From positions 62,001-126,000 of the forward strand of contig NZ_JAYKZZ010000006.1 of NCBI RefSeq assembly GCF_035818675.1: DNA of 64,000 nucleotides, in the 5' to 3' direction. The position numbers and the translations under genes are program-made. Shown piece by piece: positions 27,440 to 36,823 of the stretch. Under the pieces are notes generated by a model, which saw only the letters and a list, made by a program, of their open reading frames with translations, was not told the origin of the DNA and ran no database searches. This DNA comes from Parapedobacter flavus. Its GTDB lineage: Bacteria > Bacteroidota > Bacteroidia > Sphingobacteriales > Sphingobacteriaceae. Every line of letters starts with the position of its first letter. The first letter of the stretch is position 1.

Positions 27440-29502
27440 TTCACTGCCGGCAATAGGGAATAGTCCTCGGCGTACTCCAGCATCTGGCCGTAGAAATCGG
27501 TGACATATTCCAGCTTCACGTCGGTTATTTCGCCATTTTCCTCGATGGCAATAAGCCTAGGCTGCACGAAACCTTTGTAAGGTTTGAGTTTCAGTTTGGC
27601 GTAGCGGGCCAGTACTTCGTCATGGAGTTCGCGGTTAACTTTCACGCCGTAGGTTTCGACGAGGTTTTTGCCGGCCTCGTAATCGCCTTCCGATTTAATC
27701 CGTTGGATTTCACGGAGCAGCTCACCGAAGAGGGTGCGTAGTTTTTCGTAATCGTTTACCTGCACGTAGGTTTTTCCGTCGATTTTCTCGATGGAGACCA
27801 CGTTGTCTGCCTTGCCTTTTTCATACACCCAGTAGGCGTTGAGTGCGCGGTTGCGCATGTGGGCTTCCTCAATCTGGTCGCCCGGCTTGATACGCGTGAG
27901 CTGCGTCATCAACCCGTTCATCATGTAGCTGTCGTATTCGGCTTTCCCCGCTTCCAGCGATGGCATCACGCCGATTTCAATCAGCTTAGGGTCGATGATA
28001 TAGTACAGGGCCACGAGGTCGGCCCGGGCTTCTTCTAAGCAGGACGCATAGCTCTTGAGCGTCTTGTCGGTGGTGCCCACGCCAGGGTTGATCTGGCCGG
28101 AAGCGTGGCCGATGCATTCGTGCATATCGGTATGGAGATCGCTCGCCAGGTTACCGTATTTTTTCATGCGGTTCAGCTTGGCCGTGTCGGCCACGAACTC
28201 TTCGAGGAAGCCGCTGTTGGCACTGCTTTCATTGTAGGCATGCACGATGTTGCTGAGCGATACCGATTTGGATCCGTATTCCTTGCGCAGCCAATCGGAG
28301 TTGGGTAAGTTGATGCCAATGGGCGTGCTGGGGGCCGCATCACCCGCCTCGGCAATGACCGTAATGGCCTTGGCGCTGATGCCTTTCACTTCTTTCTTCT
28401 TATGCGCAGGCATGAGCGGCGAGTTGTCTTCAAACCATTGCGCTTCATCGGCGATGGCCTTGATACGCTTCGTGCTTTCGAGGTCTTTCAACGAGAGCAC
28501 GGCTTCGTAGCTGCCCTTGATGCCCATAGCATCGTTATATACTTCGATGAAGCCATTGGCGAAATCGATGGTGCCCGTAGTATCCTGCACCCACGCTTTG
28601 TTGTATTCATCCCACGTGTGGAGATCGCCCGTGCGGTAGTACTCGGCTAGCAGGGTAAGTGCTTGTTGTTGGGTAGGGTTTTCGGCCAGGGGGATGGCTT
28701 TTTCGAGCCAGAAGATAATCTGATCGATGGCGCTGCCGTACATGCCGCCTGATTTCCACACCCGTTCGGCCACCTTGCCGTCTACTTTCACCACCTTGCT
28801 GTTGAGGCCCCATTCGGGATCGTGTCCGGTATCGGGGAATGTGCTGTAAAAGGCTTCGACCTCCTGCTGGGTAACGCCCTCATAGAAGTTGTTGGACGAT
28901 TGGGCCACGTGATCGATGCCCTCGGTGAGGTTGACCATCTTCGGGTTTACCGTGGAATCGAAGATGACTGGCTGGATGCGGTCGATGAACGCGGTAACGC
29001 TTTCACCTTCGCGCAATGGGAGGGTTGCCGTATCACAGGCTTGTACCAGCCCACCGAAGTATGCGGCGCTGCACTCGGGCACAAATTTGTCGTTGGAGTA
29101 ATGGTGGTGAGCGCCGTTACTGAACCAGAAGTGACCTGCATACGTTTTGAGCTTTGACCATTCGTCGCCACTTTTATCCGTTTCGGGATTATTGAAGATT
29201 GCTTCGAGGGTTTTACGGATGGTGAGGTTGTCTTTACCGCGTTGGTCGTAGATGATGTCGCGGCCCGACAGTGCGGCCTTGTAGAGGTAGTATGCCAGCT
29301 TTTTCTGCTGGAGGGTAAGCGCATCGAATCCCGGTACATCGTAACGCAGGATTTCGAGGTCGGCAAATGCATCGACCGTAACGGGTGATGCTTGTCTATC
29401 GATAGCCGTGTCCCTTTCGGGCGACTGGCACGATTGGGATAGCGTAGCCAGCGCTACGGAGCTAACAACGAGCATAGTGATTTTGGAACGTACAGTTTTC
29501 AT
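27436..29502 (-). CDS. Dipeptidyl peptidase III family lipoprotein (M49)
   Basis: Zinc peptidase that removes dipeptides from the N-termini of oligopeptides. The 688-residue chain starting at ATG 29502 has a lipobox (ALATLSQSC). The zinc motif is HECIGH at about 461-466, the short HExxGH form reported for Bacteroidota DPP III (eukaryotic enzymes have HExxxGH); the second motif is EEARAD (EECRAE in eukaryotes), carrying the third zinc ligand Glu. C-terminal segments FVQPRL and YVTDFYGQMLEYAEDYSLL fit the family. An upstream ATG at 29517 is less likely. The stop overlaps the mfd stop (convergent) inside a 10-bp palindrome. Probably a periplasm-facing peptide scavenger (inference). Confidence 0.92.
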   Translation of the reverse strand: MKTVRSKITMLVVSSVALATLSQSCQSPERDTAIDRQASPVTVDAFADLEILRYDVPGFDALTLQQKKLAYYLYKAALSGRDIIYDQRGKDNLTIRKTLEAIFNNPETDKSGDEWSKLKTYAGHFWFSNGAHHHYSNDKFVPECSAAYFGGLVQACDTATLPLREGESVTAFIDRIQPVIFDSTVNPKMVNLTEGIDHVAQSSNNFYEGVTQQEVEAFYSTFPDTGHDPEWGLNSKVVKVDGKVAERVWKSGGMYGSAIDQIIFWLEKAIPLAENPTQQQALTLLAEYYRTGDLHTWDEYNKAWVQDTTGTIDFANGFIEVYNDAMGIKGSYEAVLSLKDLESTKRIKAIADEAQWFEDNSPLMPAHKKKEVKGISAKAITVIAEAGDAAPSTPIGINLPNSDWLRKEYGSKSVSLSNIVHAYNESSANSGFLEEFVADTAKLNRMKKYGNLASDLHTDMHECIGHASGQINPGVGTTDKTLKSYASCLEEARADLVALYYIIDPKLIEIGVMPSLEAGKAEYDSYMMNGLMTQLTRIKPGDQIEEAHMRNRALNAYWVYEKGKADNVVSIEKIDGKTYVQVNDYEKLRTLFGELLREIQRIKSEGDYEAGKNLVETYGVKVNRELHDEVLARYAKLKLKPYKGFVQPRLIAIEENGEITDVKLEYVTDFYGQMLEYAEDYSLLPAVN

Positions 29503-29631
29503 GATTGAAATATTCATTTAGTGCATGGTGTCATGGCCGAATTGGTGCTCGGCACCCTGCAAAGGAAATAAAATTAAACCGAAAACCATTCTTTTGTTTA
29601 GTTTCGTGGTGAAATTCTGGCTTATAATTAG

Positions 29632-30525
29632 GTGAAAAGTTCGATTCAACGAGCAGGGTATGTGATTGCAGGTACGGTGTTTGCCATCTTGTGGGCATCG
29701 GCATCGGCAGCCACGAAGATCGGCCTGCTCGCGGCACAGCCTTTTATGATTGCCATCGCACGTTTCGCCGTGGCCGCCACGGTAATGCTGGTCATTGCCC
29801 ACCTCGTGATGGGGCAGCGACTGCCCGCGGGCTGGCAGCTCTGGAAGCGGCTTTCCATTTATGGGTTTCTGAACGTGGGCCTCTACCTCGGCTTGTATGT
29901 GGTGGCCATGCAAAACGTATCGGCTGGGTTGGGCACCTTGTTTGTGGCCACCAACCCCGTGCTTATCACGGTGATGGGAGCAGTATGGTACAAGCAGCCG
30001 GTGGGGTGGAGTACGGTCGTGAGTTTTATGCTTTGCATCGTGGGTATGTTGCTGGCCTCATATCCCCTGTTGGGTGAGAGCTATGCCACGCCAGCTGGTC
30101 TCACCGTGCTTTTCCTCAGCATGTTGTCTTACTCGGCCGGGTCGATTTATTTTGCCCGACAGGACTGGGGCGAGCTGCATATCCTCGCCATCAATGGTTG
30201 GCAAACGCTGATCGGCGGACTGTGCGTGGTGCCGTTTGCGGTTTTTTTCCATGAGGGGACAGCCAACACATTCGATGGCCGATTTTGGGGTGCGGTGCTA
30301 TGGCTGGCCATTGCCGTTTCGGTCGTTGCGATGCTCCTTTGGCTGTATCTCTTGCGTGATAACCCCATCAAAGCATCCGCTTGGCTGTTTCTCTGTCCCA
30401 TTGCGGGCTTTGCTATTGCGGCGGTGTTGATGGACGAACCGCTCTCTTGGCATACCGGGGTGGGCGTGCTGCTGGTGATGGTGGGCCTGTATATCGTGCA
30501 GCGGCGGCGGGCAATATCCCGATAG
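29632..30525 (+). CDS. EamA-family (DMT) transporter
   Basis: Ten-helix membrane protein of 297 residues made of two EamA repeats. First repeat: AGYVIAGTVFAILWASASAA, then the conserved block around ARFAVAA; second repeat: SMLSYSAGSIYFAR, then VVPFAVFF, and a final VLMDEPLSWHTGVGVLLVM. Family members export metabolites, often amino acids; the substrate cannot be told from sequence. The start is GTG at 29632. It is transcribed divergently from the DPP III gene (129 bp between starts). Confidence 0.85.
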   Translation: MKSSIQRAGYVIAGTVFAILWASASAATKIGLLAAQPFMIAIARFAVAATVMLVIAHLVMGQRLPAGWQLWKRLSIYGFLNVGLYLGLYVVAMQNVSAGLGTLFVATNPVLITVMGAVWYKQPVGWSTVVSFMLCIVGMLLASYPLLGESYATPAGLTVLFLSMLSYSAGSIYFARQDWGELHILAINGWQTLIGGLCVVPFAVFFHEGTANTFDGRFWGAVLWLAIAVSVVAMLLWLYLLRDNPIKASAWLFLCPIAGFAIAAVLMDEPLSWHTGVGVLLVMVGLYIVQRRRAISR

Positions 30526-30601
30526 TGTACGTTGCCTCGCGGAGAACTGAGGATTCCGCGCATTTTACATCAAAAAAGGTAATGCCTGCCGTGATACGGC
30601 T

Positions 30602-30631
30602 TTGCCGATGGGGTAAATTTCCCTAAGTTTG
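30602..30631 (+). promoter_or_regulatory. Promoter of the Cys/Met PLP-enzyme gene
   Basis: TTG (30602-30604), 19-bp spacer, TAAGTTTG (30624-30631): full match to the Bacteroidota consensus, 39 bp before ATG 30671. It overlaps the longer open frame that begins at 30629, confirming the downstream start. Confidence 0.75.
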
Positions 30632-30670
30632 TATGATTGCAAAGTAGCCCCTTTCAAATTTTCAGATATC

Positions 30671-31855
30671 ATGAGTCATATAGAAACCGATCTAATACAC
30701 GCGGGTAAGTCGTTTAATGACACACAAGCCGTGGTGCCGCCCATTTACCAAACGTCAACATACTATGCATCGGCCGATGCGGATGCCTATATGGCGGCGG
30801 CCACCGATGCGCGGTACCCGTATTTTTACCATCGTCATGGCAACCCCGTGAGCAGCCAAGCGGCTGAGGTGGTCGCTCGGCTGGAAGGCACCGAAGCGGC
30901 GCTGCCAACGGCTACGGGCATGGCAGCCATCAGCACGGCCATCCTCACGGTAGTGAAGGCGGGCGACCATGTGGTCGCCCAGCAGTCGCATTACTCGGCG
31001 GCTAGCATTCTGCTGAAAGAGCTGCTGCCACAATTCGGCGTGGCGGTCTCTTTCTTTGACCAGGGTGATAACGCGTCGCTCGCCGAAGCCCTGCGCGATA
31101 ACACGACGTTGATTTACCTCGAAACGCCTTCTAATCCGAACCTTGCGGTGACCGATCTGGCATATGTGGGTGCCTTGGCGCGGCAGCGCGGAATGACCAC
31201 CATCTGCGACAATACCTTCGCCAGCCCCATTAACCAGCGGCCGGCCGACTTCGGTATCGACATTGTGGTGCATAGTGCCACCAAGTATCTCGGTGGCCAC
31301 AGCGACCTCACCGCAGGCGTAATTTGTGGTACGGAAGAGACGGTGAACAAGGCTTGGAAGAAATTGCTGTCGCTTGGGGGGGCACTGGCGCCGTTTGATG
31401 CGTGGTTGTTGCTGCGCGGCCTGCGTACGCTGTCGCTCCGGGTGAATCAGATCAATGCCAACGCCATGGCATTGGCCCAATGGTTGGAGCGGCACCCACA
31501 TATTGCACAGGTAAGCTATTGCGGACTACCGTCGCACCCCCAGCATGAACTGGCGAAGCGCCAGATGAAAGGCTTTACGGGGATGCTCTGTGTGGAGGTG
31601 GCAGGTGCCGATGAGCGCCAACAGTTTGCCCACGCACAGACGGTGTTGAACCGATTGAAAATCTTTGCGAACGCAGCAAGTCTTGGTGGTGTGGAATCGT
31701 TGGCGGTACATCCGGCCAGCATGTGGGGACTGCACCACTCGCCCGAGCAGAAGCTGAAGGCGGGCATCAACGACGGCATGTTGCGCATCTCTGTAGGTAT
31801 AGAGCATATCGACGACCTGATTGGCGATTTCGAACAGGCGCTGGCGGGTCTGTAA
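30671..31855 (+). CDS. Cys/Met-metabolism PLP-dependent enzyme (cystathionine gamma-synthase/gamma-lyase family)
   Basis: Fold-type I PLP enzyme of 394 residues. Family marks: VVPPIYQTSTY, RHGNPVSSQAAEVVARLEG (usually R.GNPT), ATGMAAIST, ETPSNP, CDNTFASP, the PLP lysine Lys205 in HSATKYLGGHSD, and SLGGVESL. These define the trans-sulfuration group: cystathionine gamma-synthase, cystathionine lyases, methionine gamma-lyase. Which reaction it performs is not decidable from motifs. It has its own promoter; the ClC gene begins 18 bp after its stop and may be read through. Confidence 0.88.
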   Translation: MSHIETDLIHAGKSFNDTQAVVPPIYQTSTYYASADADAYMAAATDARYPYFYHRHGNPVSSQAAEVVARLEGTEAALPTATGMAAISTAILTVVKAGDHVVAQQSHYSAASILLKELLPQFGVAVSFFDQGDNASLAEALRDNTTLIYLETPSNPNLAVTDLAYVGALARQRGMTTICDNTFASPINQRPADFGIDIVVHSATKYLGGHSDLTAGVICGTEETVNKAWKKLLSLGGALAPFDAWLLLRGLRTLSLRVNQINANAMALAQWLERHPHIAQVSYCGLPSHPQHELAKRQMKGFTGMLCVEVAGADERQQFAHAQTVLNRLKIFANAASLGGVESLAVHPASMWGLHHSPEQKLKAGINDGMLRISVGIEHIDDLIGDFEQALAGL

Positions 31856-31873
31856 TAAGACGTGATCGGAAGA

Positions 31874-33664
31874 ATGACGCGACTGGGGAAATACATATGG
31901 CGGTTAAACCAATGGCGCATCCAGCGGGTGTCGAACCGGAATTTCCTCATCATCCTATCCGTATTGGTAGGGGTGATGGGTGGACTTGCTGCTGCCGCAT
32001 TGAAGGGGCTTACCCACTCCATTGCTTCGTTCTTACAGGATGAGGTACAGTGGGAATACAAGTATTACCTGTACCTCTTTTTTCCGTTGATAGGCATCCT
32101 GCTCAGCGTGGTTTATGTAAGGCGGTTTATTAAGAGTAAGCACATGGCGCACGGTATGACCCCGATTATGTATGCCATATCGCGTAAATCGAGCAAGCTC
32201 GAACCCCACAACATGTATTCGCAGATCATCACGAGTGCGCTAACCATCGGGTTTGGCGGGTCGGCGGGCTTGGAGGCACCGATAGCGAACAGCGGATCGG
32301 CGATTGGTTCGAACATCGGCCGGGTCTTCGGACTCAACTACCGCGAAGTTACGCTCTTGCTGGCATGTGGTGCCGCGGCAGGAATCGCGGGGGCGTTCAA
32401 CAGCCCCGTGGCGGGGATGATCTTCGCGATAGAAATCCTTCTGCCGGAGTTTTCGATACCGGCATTCATTCCCCTGCTGATGTCGGCAGCGACGGCCTCC
32501 GTGATATCGCGGCTGCTTTATAGCGAGCCGCTGTTCCACCTGCTCACCGACGATTGGGATATGAGTGCCCTGTTTTTTTATGTGGTGTTGGCCATCGTGA
32601 TCGGCTTATTTTCCATTTATTTCGCAAAGCTGAGTACGGCCGTGAATGGATGGTTCGGCCGAATTACCAACCCCTACCGCAAAGTGTGGCTGAGTGGGCT
32701 GCTGCTAGGGCTGCTTATTTTCCTTTTTCCGGCGCTGTACGGGGAAGGGTACCTGGCCATACAACAGATCCTGGATGGCAACCACCATGCGTTGCTTGAG
32801 AACAGCATCTTTTCGGAATACAGTTCCTATGGGTATCTGATTGTTTGCTATGCGATCATTACGGTATTTGCCAAATCGTTCGCCTCGCTCGTAACGCTCA
32901 ACAGCGGTGGCAATGGTGGTATTTTCGGGCCCACCGTGGTGATGGGTGGTTTATTGGGGTTTGCCTTTGCCTATGGATTGAACCTGACGGGGTGGGTGAC
33001 CCTCGATATCGCGAATTTTTCCGTCGCAGGCATGGCCGCTGCCCTGAGCGGCATCATGCATGCACCCCTTACGGGCATTTTCTTAAGTGCCGAGATCACC
33101 GGCGGCTACGCGCTGATGGTACCGTTGATGATTGTCACCTCCATCGCGTACTTGATTAACCGCAGCGTGATGAGGCATTCCATTTACACCAAAGCACTAG
33201 CCGAGAAAGGCGATTTGCTTACCCACGAGGATAAAGACCGCACGGTGCTGAGCATGATGAAGCTCCGCTATGTGCTCGAAACCAACTTCACCATCCTCCA
33301 CCCCTGGGAGAAGCCGACGGATAGGCGCCACGACATTATCCATACCAAGCGGAATATCTTTCCGGTGGTAGATGATGATACCGGTAAGCTGCTGGGGATT
33401 ATCTATAGCGAGCGTTTGTTTGAGATTCTGCTGGGTGAAACGAACGAGGGCGACAAAACGATAGCCGATTTGGTACAGAAGCCGGTAGATACGGTGCAGA
33501 TGGGTGCTAATATGGAAGTGGTGATGAACAAGATGAACCGAGAGGACATCTGGATATTGCCGGTGTTGGGTGAGGAGGGGGAGTACATGGGCTTTGTGTC
33601 CAAGTCCGCCGTTTTCAACAAGTACCGGGCCTTGCTGATGCGGCAGGCGGATTACCTGTCGTAA
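31874..33664 (+). CDS. ClC-family chloride channel/antiporter with CBS domains
   Basis: Voltage-gated-chloride-channel family protein of 596 residues. The membrane core (about 20-430) shows GFGGSAGLEAPIANSGSA, the equivalent of GREGP with the gating Glu kept, then AGIAGAFNSPVAGMIFAIE and NSGGNGGIFGPTVVMGG (GxFxP). Two C-terminal CBS modules follow (HDIIHTKRNIFPVVDDD, then DTVQMGANMEVVMNKM and WILPVLGEEGEYMGFVSKS). The gating Glu suggests a Cl-/H+ antiporter, not proven. ATG 31874 is preferred over GTG 31862. Downstream comes the phosphate transporter with its own regulatory region. Confidence 0.9.
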   Translation: MTRLGKYIWRLNQWRIQRVSNRNFLIILSVLVGVMGGLAAAALKGLTHSIASFLQDEVQWEYKYYLYLFFPLIGILLSVVYVRRFIKSKHMAHGMTPIMYAISRKSSKLEPHNMYSQIITSALTIGFGGSAGLEAPIANSGSAIGSNIGRVFGLNYREVTLLLACGAAAGIAGAFNSPVAGMIFAIEILLPEFSIPAFIPLLMSAATASVISRLLYSEPLFHLLTDDWDMSALFFYVVLAIVIGLFSIYFAKLSTAVNGWFGRITNPYRKVWLSGLLLGLLIFLFPALYGEGYLAIQQILDGNHHALLENSIFSEYSSYGYLIVCYAIITVFAKSFASLVTLNSGGNGGIFGPTVVMGGLLGFAFAYGLNLTGWVTLDIANFSVAGMAAALSGIMHAPLTGIFLSAEITGGYALMVPLMIVTSIAYLINRSVMRHSIYTKALAEKGDLLTHEDKDRTVLSMMKLRYVLETNFTILHPWEKPTDRRHDIIHTKRNIFPVVDDDTGKLLGIIYSERLFEILLGETNEGDKTIADLVQKPVDTVQMGANMEVVMNKMNREDIWILPVLGEEGEYMGFVSKSAVFNKYRALLMRQADYLS

Positions 33665-33675
33665 CTCTTCTGTTG

Positions 33676-33731
33676 TTAACATTAACTTAATGTTACGACA
33701 ATGATTAATACACATTAACTTTACATTTTTG
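33676..33731 (+). promoter_or_regulatory. Candidate Pho-box-like repeats and -7 element before the phosphate transporter
   Basis: The 10-mer acattaactt occurs twice, at 33679-33688 and 33712-33721, exactly 33 bp apart (three helical turns), with weaker TTA-starting copies near 33693 and 33705. TTAAC-type direct repeats in an 11-bp register are the general form of PhoB/PhoP boxes. The first copy is also part of an inverted repeat (TAACATT 33677-33683, AATGTTA 33689-33695). CATTTTTG (33724-33731), one mismatch from the -7 consensus, follows. Confidence 0.45.
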
Positions 33732-33758
33732 TGGCTTTAATTGGTAATTGGGATTACT

Positions 33759-35999
33759 ATGGAGTACATGTTATTTATTGTCGCCGTATTGCTGGTATTG
33801 GCCATTGCGGATTTGATTGTAGGCGTGAGTAACGATGCCGTCAACTTTTTAAATTCAGCCATCGGGAGCAGGGTAACGAGCTACCGGAACATTATCCTCA
33901 TTGCCGCAGTGGGTATACTGGTGGGGTGCTTTTTCTCTAGCGGGATGATGGAGATTGCGCGGAAGGGTATTTTTACGCCGCAGCACTTCACGTTCGACAA
34001 AGTCATGTGGATATTCCTAGCGGTGATGCTGGCTGATATTGTGCTCCTTGATATTTTCAATACGCTTGGACTTCCTACTTCGACGACCGTTTCCATTGTC
34101 TTTGAGCTATTGGGCGCTTCCATGATTATGGGGTTCCTTTTCGCGGCTGAGAAAGGGGAATCGATTGGTGAAGTGATGAAATACATCAACATAGACAGCA
34201 CCTTTTCGATTATCTCGGGGATATTTCTTTCCATTTTGATTGCCTTCACAGGAGGGATGATTGTACAGTTTTTCGTCCGCTCTGCATTTACCTTTCAATA
34301 CGAGAAGCGTATAAAGAGCTTGGGCGTGCTTTTTTCGGGTGTCGGTATTGCCGTCATTATCTATTTTCTGTTGATTAAGGGGCTGAAAGGCACTACATTG
34401 GCACAGGGAGACTGGGTAAGTTCAATTTATGACAACGTTGTGGTGGTGATGCTTGTTGTCATTGTAGTATCCATCGGGGTTTGCTACTGGCTTCAGCGTC
34501 AATTTGGGGTGAATCCACTGAAAATCGTGGTGTTAGCAGGCACGTTTTCACTGGCGATGGCGTTTGCTGGAAACGACTTAGTGAACTTTATTGGTGTGCC
34601 GATTACCGGCCTGTTGGCCTACCAGAATTGGCTGGGTAGCGGTGTGCCGGCTGACGCGCTATACCAAGATTACCTGGCCAACAGCGATATCATCGTGCCC
34701 GGCTACATGCTGGGGATAGCCGGGTTGGTGATGGCCTTGACCCTCTGGCTGAGTGCAAAGGCCAAGAAAGTGACCGAGACCGAGATCAATCTCGGCAAGC
34801 AGGGGGACGATGGAAGCGACGATCGGTTTAAGCCCAACACTATTTCACGGCGGGTGGTGAAGACCGCGATGATGCTGGGCAATGTGTTTGATGCGGTGAT
34901 ACCGCGCAACGTGAAACGGCGTTACAACCTGAGCTTTGAGCGCGATAAATTACAGAAAGCCACGTTGGTTGGCGAAAGTGCACCAGCGTTCGACTTGGTA
35001 AGGGCAGGGACCAATTTGATATTGGCGAGCATATTGATTGCATGGGCTACCTCGCAGAAGTTGCCGCTGTCCACTACCTATGTAACCTTTATGGTGGCTA
35101 TGGGTACCTCTTTGGCCGATAAGGCCTGGGGTCGCGAATCGGCGGTTTACCGGGTTACGGGCGTACTTAGTGTGATCGGTGGGTGGTTCATTACGGCACT
35201 TATTGCGTTTTCGGTTGCAGGCCTATTTGTGTTTGTGATTTACCAGGGCGTGGTGGCCACAGCGGTGCTTATGAGTGTTGTGCTCGTTTATATTATTATT
35301 TCTAACATTACTTTTTCTAAGAAGGAACAGAAATCGAAAGTTGAGAAGAGCAGGCTCAGTTTGCTAGAAGAGGGCGATCTTGATGTATACATCCGCAGCA
35401 AGAATATGCTGGTAACGATGATCATCGAAATATCAGGCCACTATGGTACCGTGTTGAATGGTATTCGTAGCGGCGATGCATCGGCTATTAAGCGGACAGA
35501 TAAGGAGCTGATGGACCTCATCAAGTATTCGTATAAACTGAAGCGGAACAGCCTCCGGGCCATCCGGAAGCTGGAGGTCGCCGACCGCCGCTCGGCCGAA
35601 GTGATTGTTCACGGCTCCGACCTGATTCAGGATATGCTCCAATCGGCCAAGTTTCTGAGCGCAGAGAGCCTGCAATACATCGAGAACCTGCATGAGCCGC
35701 TGGCCAGTGGTTTCATTGACACGTTGGAGGTGTTGGCCGGAAAGATGGATAAGTTTTTCCGGTTGGCTACCCATGAGCTCAATGAAGAAGATGGGCCAGA
35801 CGTGCCACTGCTACGCTTGAGCCGCAACGAAATTCGCGAATTCATCAATACAAATTTCGGCAATGAGCTGGATATCATCCGCCGCAAGGATATTGGTAGC
35901 AAGCAGGCGCTGCTCCAAACCAGTATTTTCCTTCAAAGCCGTGATATACAGGCGGTACTTTTTCGGATATGCAAGTTGTACGGCCGGTTTGAGAATTGA
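33759..35999 (+). CDS. PitA-like inorganic phosphate transporter with C-terminal PhoU-like extension
   Basis: Integral membrane Pi transporter (PHO-4 family), 746 residues. Both conserved signature halves are present: GVSNDAVNFLNSAIGSRV near the N-terminus and FAGNDLVNFIGVPITG around residue 275; GLPTSTTVSIVFELLG and SQKLPLSTTYVTFMVAMGTSLADKAWG are further conserved blocks. After the last helices comes a cytoplasmic helical region of about 220 residues (from KVEKSRLSLLEEGD) that resembles a PhoU-like regulatory domain, as in other Bacteroidota Pit proteins. ATG 33759 is favoured over the 33741 extension. Upstream repeats suggest phosphate control (inference). Confidence 0.9.
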   Translation: MEYMLFIVAVLLVLAIADLIVGVSNDAVNFLNSAIGSRVTSYRNIILIAAVGILVGCFFSSGMMEIARKGIFTPQHFTFDKVMWIFLAVMLADIVLLDIFNTLGLPTSTTVSIVFELLGASMIMGFLFAAEKGESIGEVMKYINIDSTFSIISGIFLSILIAFTGGMIVQFFVRSAFTFQYEKRIKSLGVLFSGVGIAVIIYFLLIKGLKGTTLAQGDWVSSIYDNVVVVMLVVIVVSIGVCYWLQRQFGVNPLKIVVLAGTFSLAMAFAGNDLVNFIGVPITGLLAYQNWLGSGVPADALYQDYLANSDIIVPGYMLGIAGLVMALTLWLSAKAKKVTETEINLGKQGDDGSDDRFKPNTISRRVVKTAMMLGNVFDAVIPRNVKRRYNLSFERDKLQKATLVGESAPAFDLVRAGTNLILASILIAWATSQKLPLSTTYVTFMVAMGTSLADKAWGRESAVYRVTGVLSVIGGWFITALIAFSVAGLFVFVIYQGVVATAVLMSVVLVYIIISNITFSKKEQKSKVEKSRLSLLEEGDLDVYIRSKNMLVTMIIEISGHYGTVLNGIRSGDASAIKRTDKELMDLIKYSYKLKRNSLRAIRKLEVADRRSAEVIVHGSDLIQDMLQSAKFLSAESLQYIENLHEPLASGFIDTLEVLAGKMDKFFRLATHELNEEDGPDVPLLRLSRNEIREFINTNFGNELDIIRRKDIGSKQALLQTSIFLQSRDIQAVLFRICKLYGRFEN

Positions 36000-36157
36000 G
36001 GGATGCGTATTTAGGTATTATAAGGCTGGGTTGACACGCTCAACTGCTACGGCACAGGTAGTAAATCAGGGTGCGTGCGCCCCATGTTCCTACATAAACT
36101 AAGACAATTATTTTCGTTTTAGGTTATTATTGCAGCCGCCGAATCGGTCAGGAAACG

Positions 36158-36247
36158 CTCCGAAGTCGTTTTTCAAAGTCTTCGAAGTCAATTTTAAAAT
36201 GACCGCCGTCACTCCAGAAGCTCTCCGAAGTCGGTTTTTGAAGTGAC
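36158..36247. repeat. Three imperfect ~25-bp intergenic repeats
   Basis: Three diverged copies begin at 36158, 36180 and 36223 with the common core CTYCGAAGTC followed by two bases, TTTT, an A-rich stretch and, in copies 2 and 3, TGACC. They lie in the 330-bp gap between the phosphate transporter and the HU-like gene, where no gene is visible. Orientation and role are unknown. Confidence 0.55.
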
Positions 36248-36272
36248 CAAGCGTCATTTTTAGCTGGTTTTA

Positions 36273-36305
36273 TAAAAAAAGCCGCCCCGATGTATTCGGG
36301 GCGGC
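36273..36305 (-). terminator. Intrinsic terminator of the HU-like gene
   Basis: Perfect 10-bp stem (36281-36290 with 36296-36305, G/C-rich) and 5-nt loop; on the minus strand it is followed by seven T (A-tract 36274-36280 on the plus strand). It sits 28 bp after the stop codon of the HU-like gene. Confidence 0.85.
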
Positions 36306-36333
36306 TGATCGGCCGGGGTAATGACAGCGTAGA

Positions 36334-36717
36334 TTATCGCATTTTCTCGAAAGTTAAACCGTCAACAACAGCCTTGACATGCTTGCCTGGGTGGAACAGC
36401 AGGCGCGTACGGAAAATATTCGCCCCGGTTACTTCCTCCTCGGTGTCACTTCCGGTACTGTTGCTCCCCAGGCGGAATGCGCCGAGGTTGCCTAAGCGTA
36501 CGATATACCGGTGACTGATGTTGCGCGGGATTTCGCGTACTAGGCTCTGCAAAACAGCGTACACATCGGATTCTGTGAGTGATGATGAATACGAGATGTC
36601 TGCCGCCAGGTTTTCGAGCGTGATTTCGCCGGTGTGCACCGGACAGGGATAGAACTTCTTCGGTGCGGCCGGATCGCCCGGCTTGCCGATTTCCAAAACG
36701 TTGAATTTAATTGCCAT
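36334..36717 (-). CDS. HU-like DNA-binding protein (HU-HIG type)
   Basis: Protein of 127 residues of the HU/IHF-like group widespread in Bacteroidota. Recognisable parts: MAIKFNVLEIGKPGDPAAPKK, ITLENLAADISYSSSLTESD (helical dimerisation part), IVRLGNLGAFRLGS (the G-x-F-x-arm equivalent of HU) and a C-terminal FRTRLLFHPGKHV. It probably shapes nucleoid DNA or regulates genes, targets unknown. Single gene with a strong terminator. CAACTTTG (minus strand, 36801-36794), one mismatch from the -7 element, is a weak promoter candidate. Confidence 0.85.
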   Translation of the reverse strand: MAIKFNVLEIGKPGDPAAPKKFYPCPVHTGEITLENLAADISYSSSLTESDVYAVLQSLVREIPRNISHRYIVRLGNLGAFRLGSNSTGSDTEEEVTGANIFRTRLLFHPGKHVKAVVDGLTFEKMR

Positions 36718-36823
36718 GTTACTTCTTTTTAAAAGTTAAAAAATAAAAAATAATACTCCATGCCGCAGGCGGTACCTTTCCCTTGGCAATACAAAGTTGA
36801 GAAGAATGGCAAGAGGCGCTGTC

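Noticed and set aside
36151..36262. CRISPR array
   Set aside because: Only three short diverged copies, unequal spacing and no cas genes.
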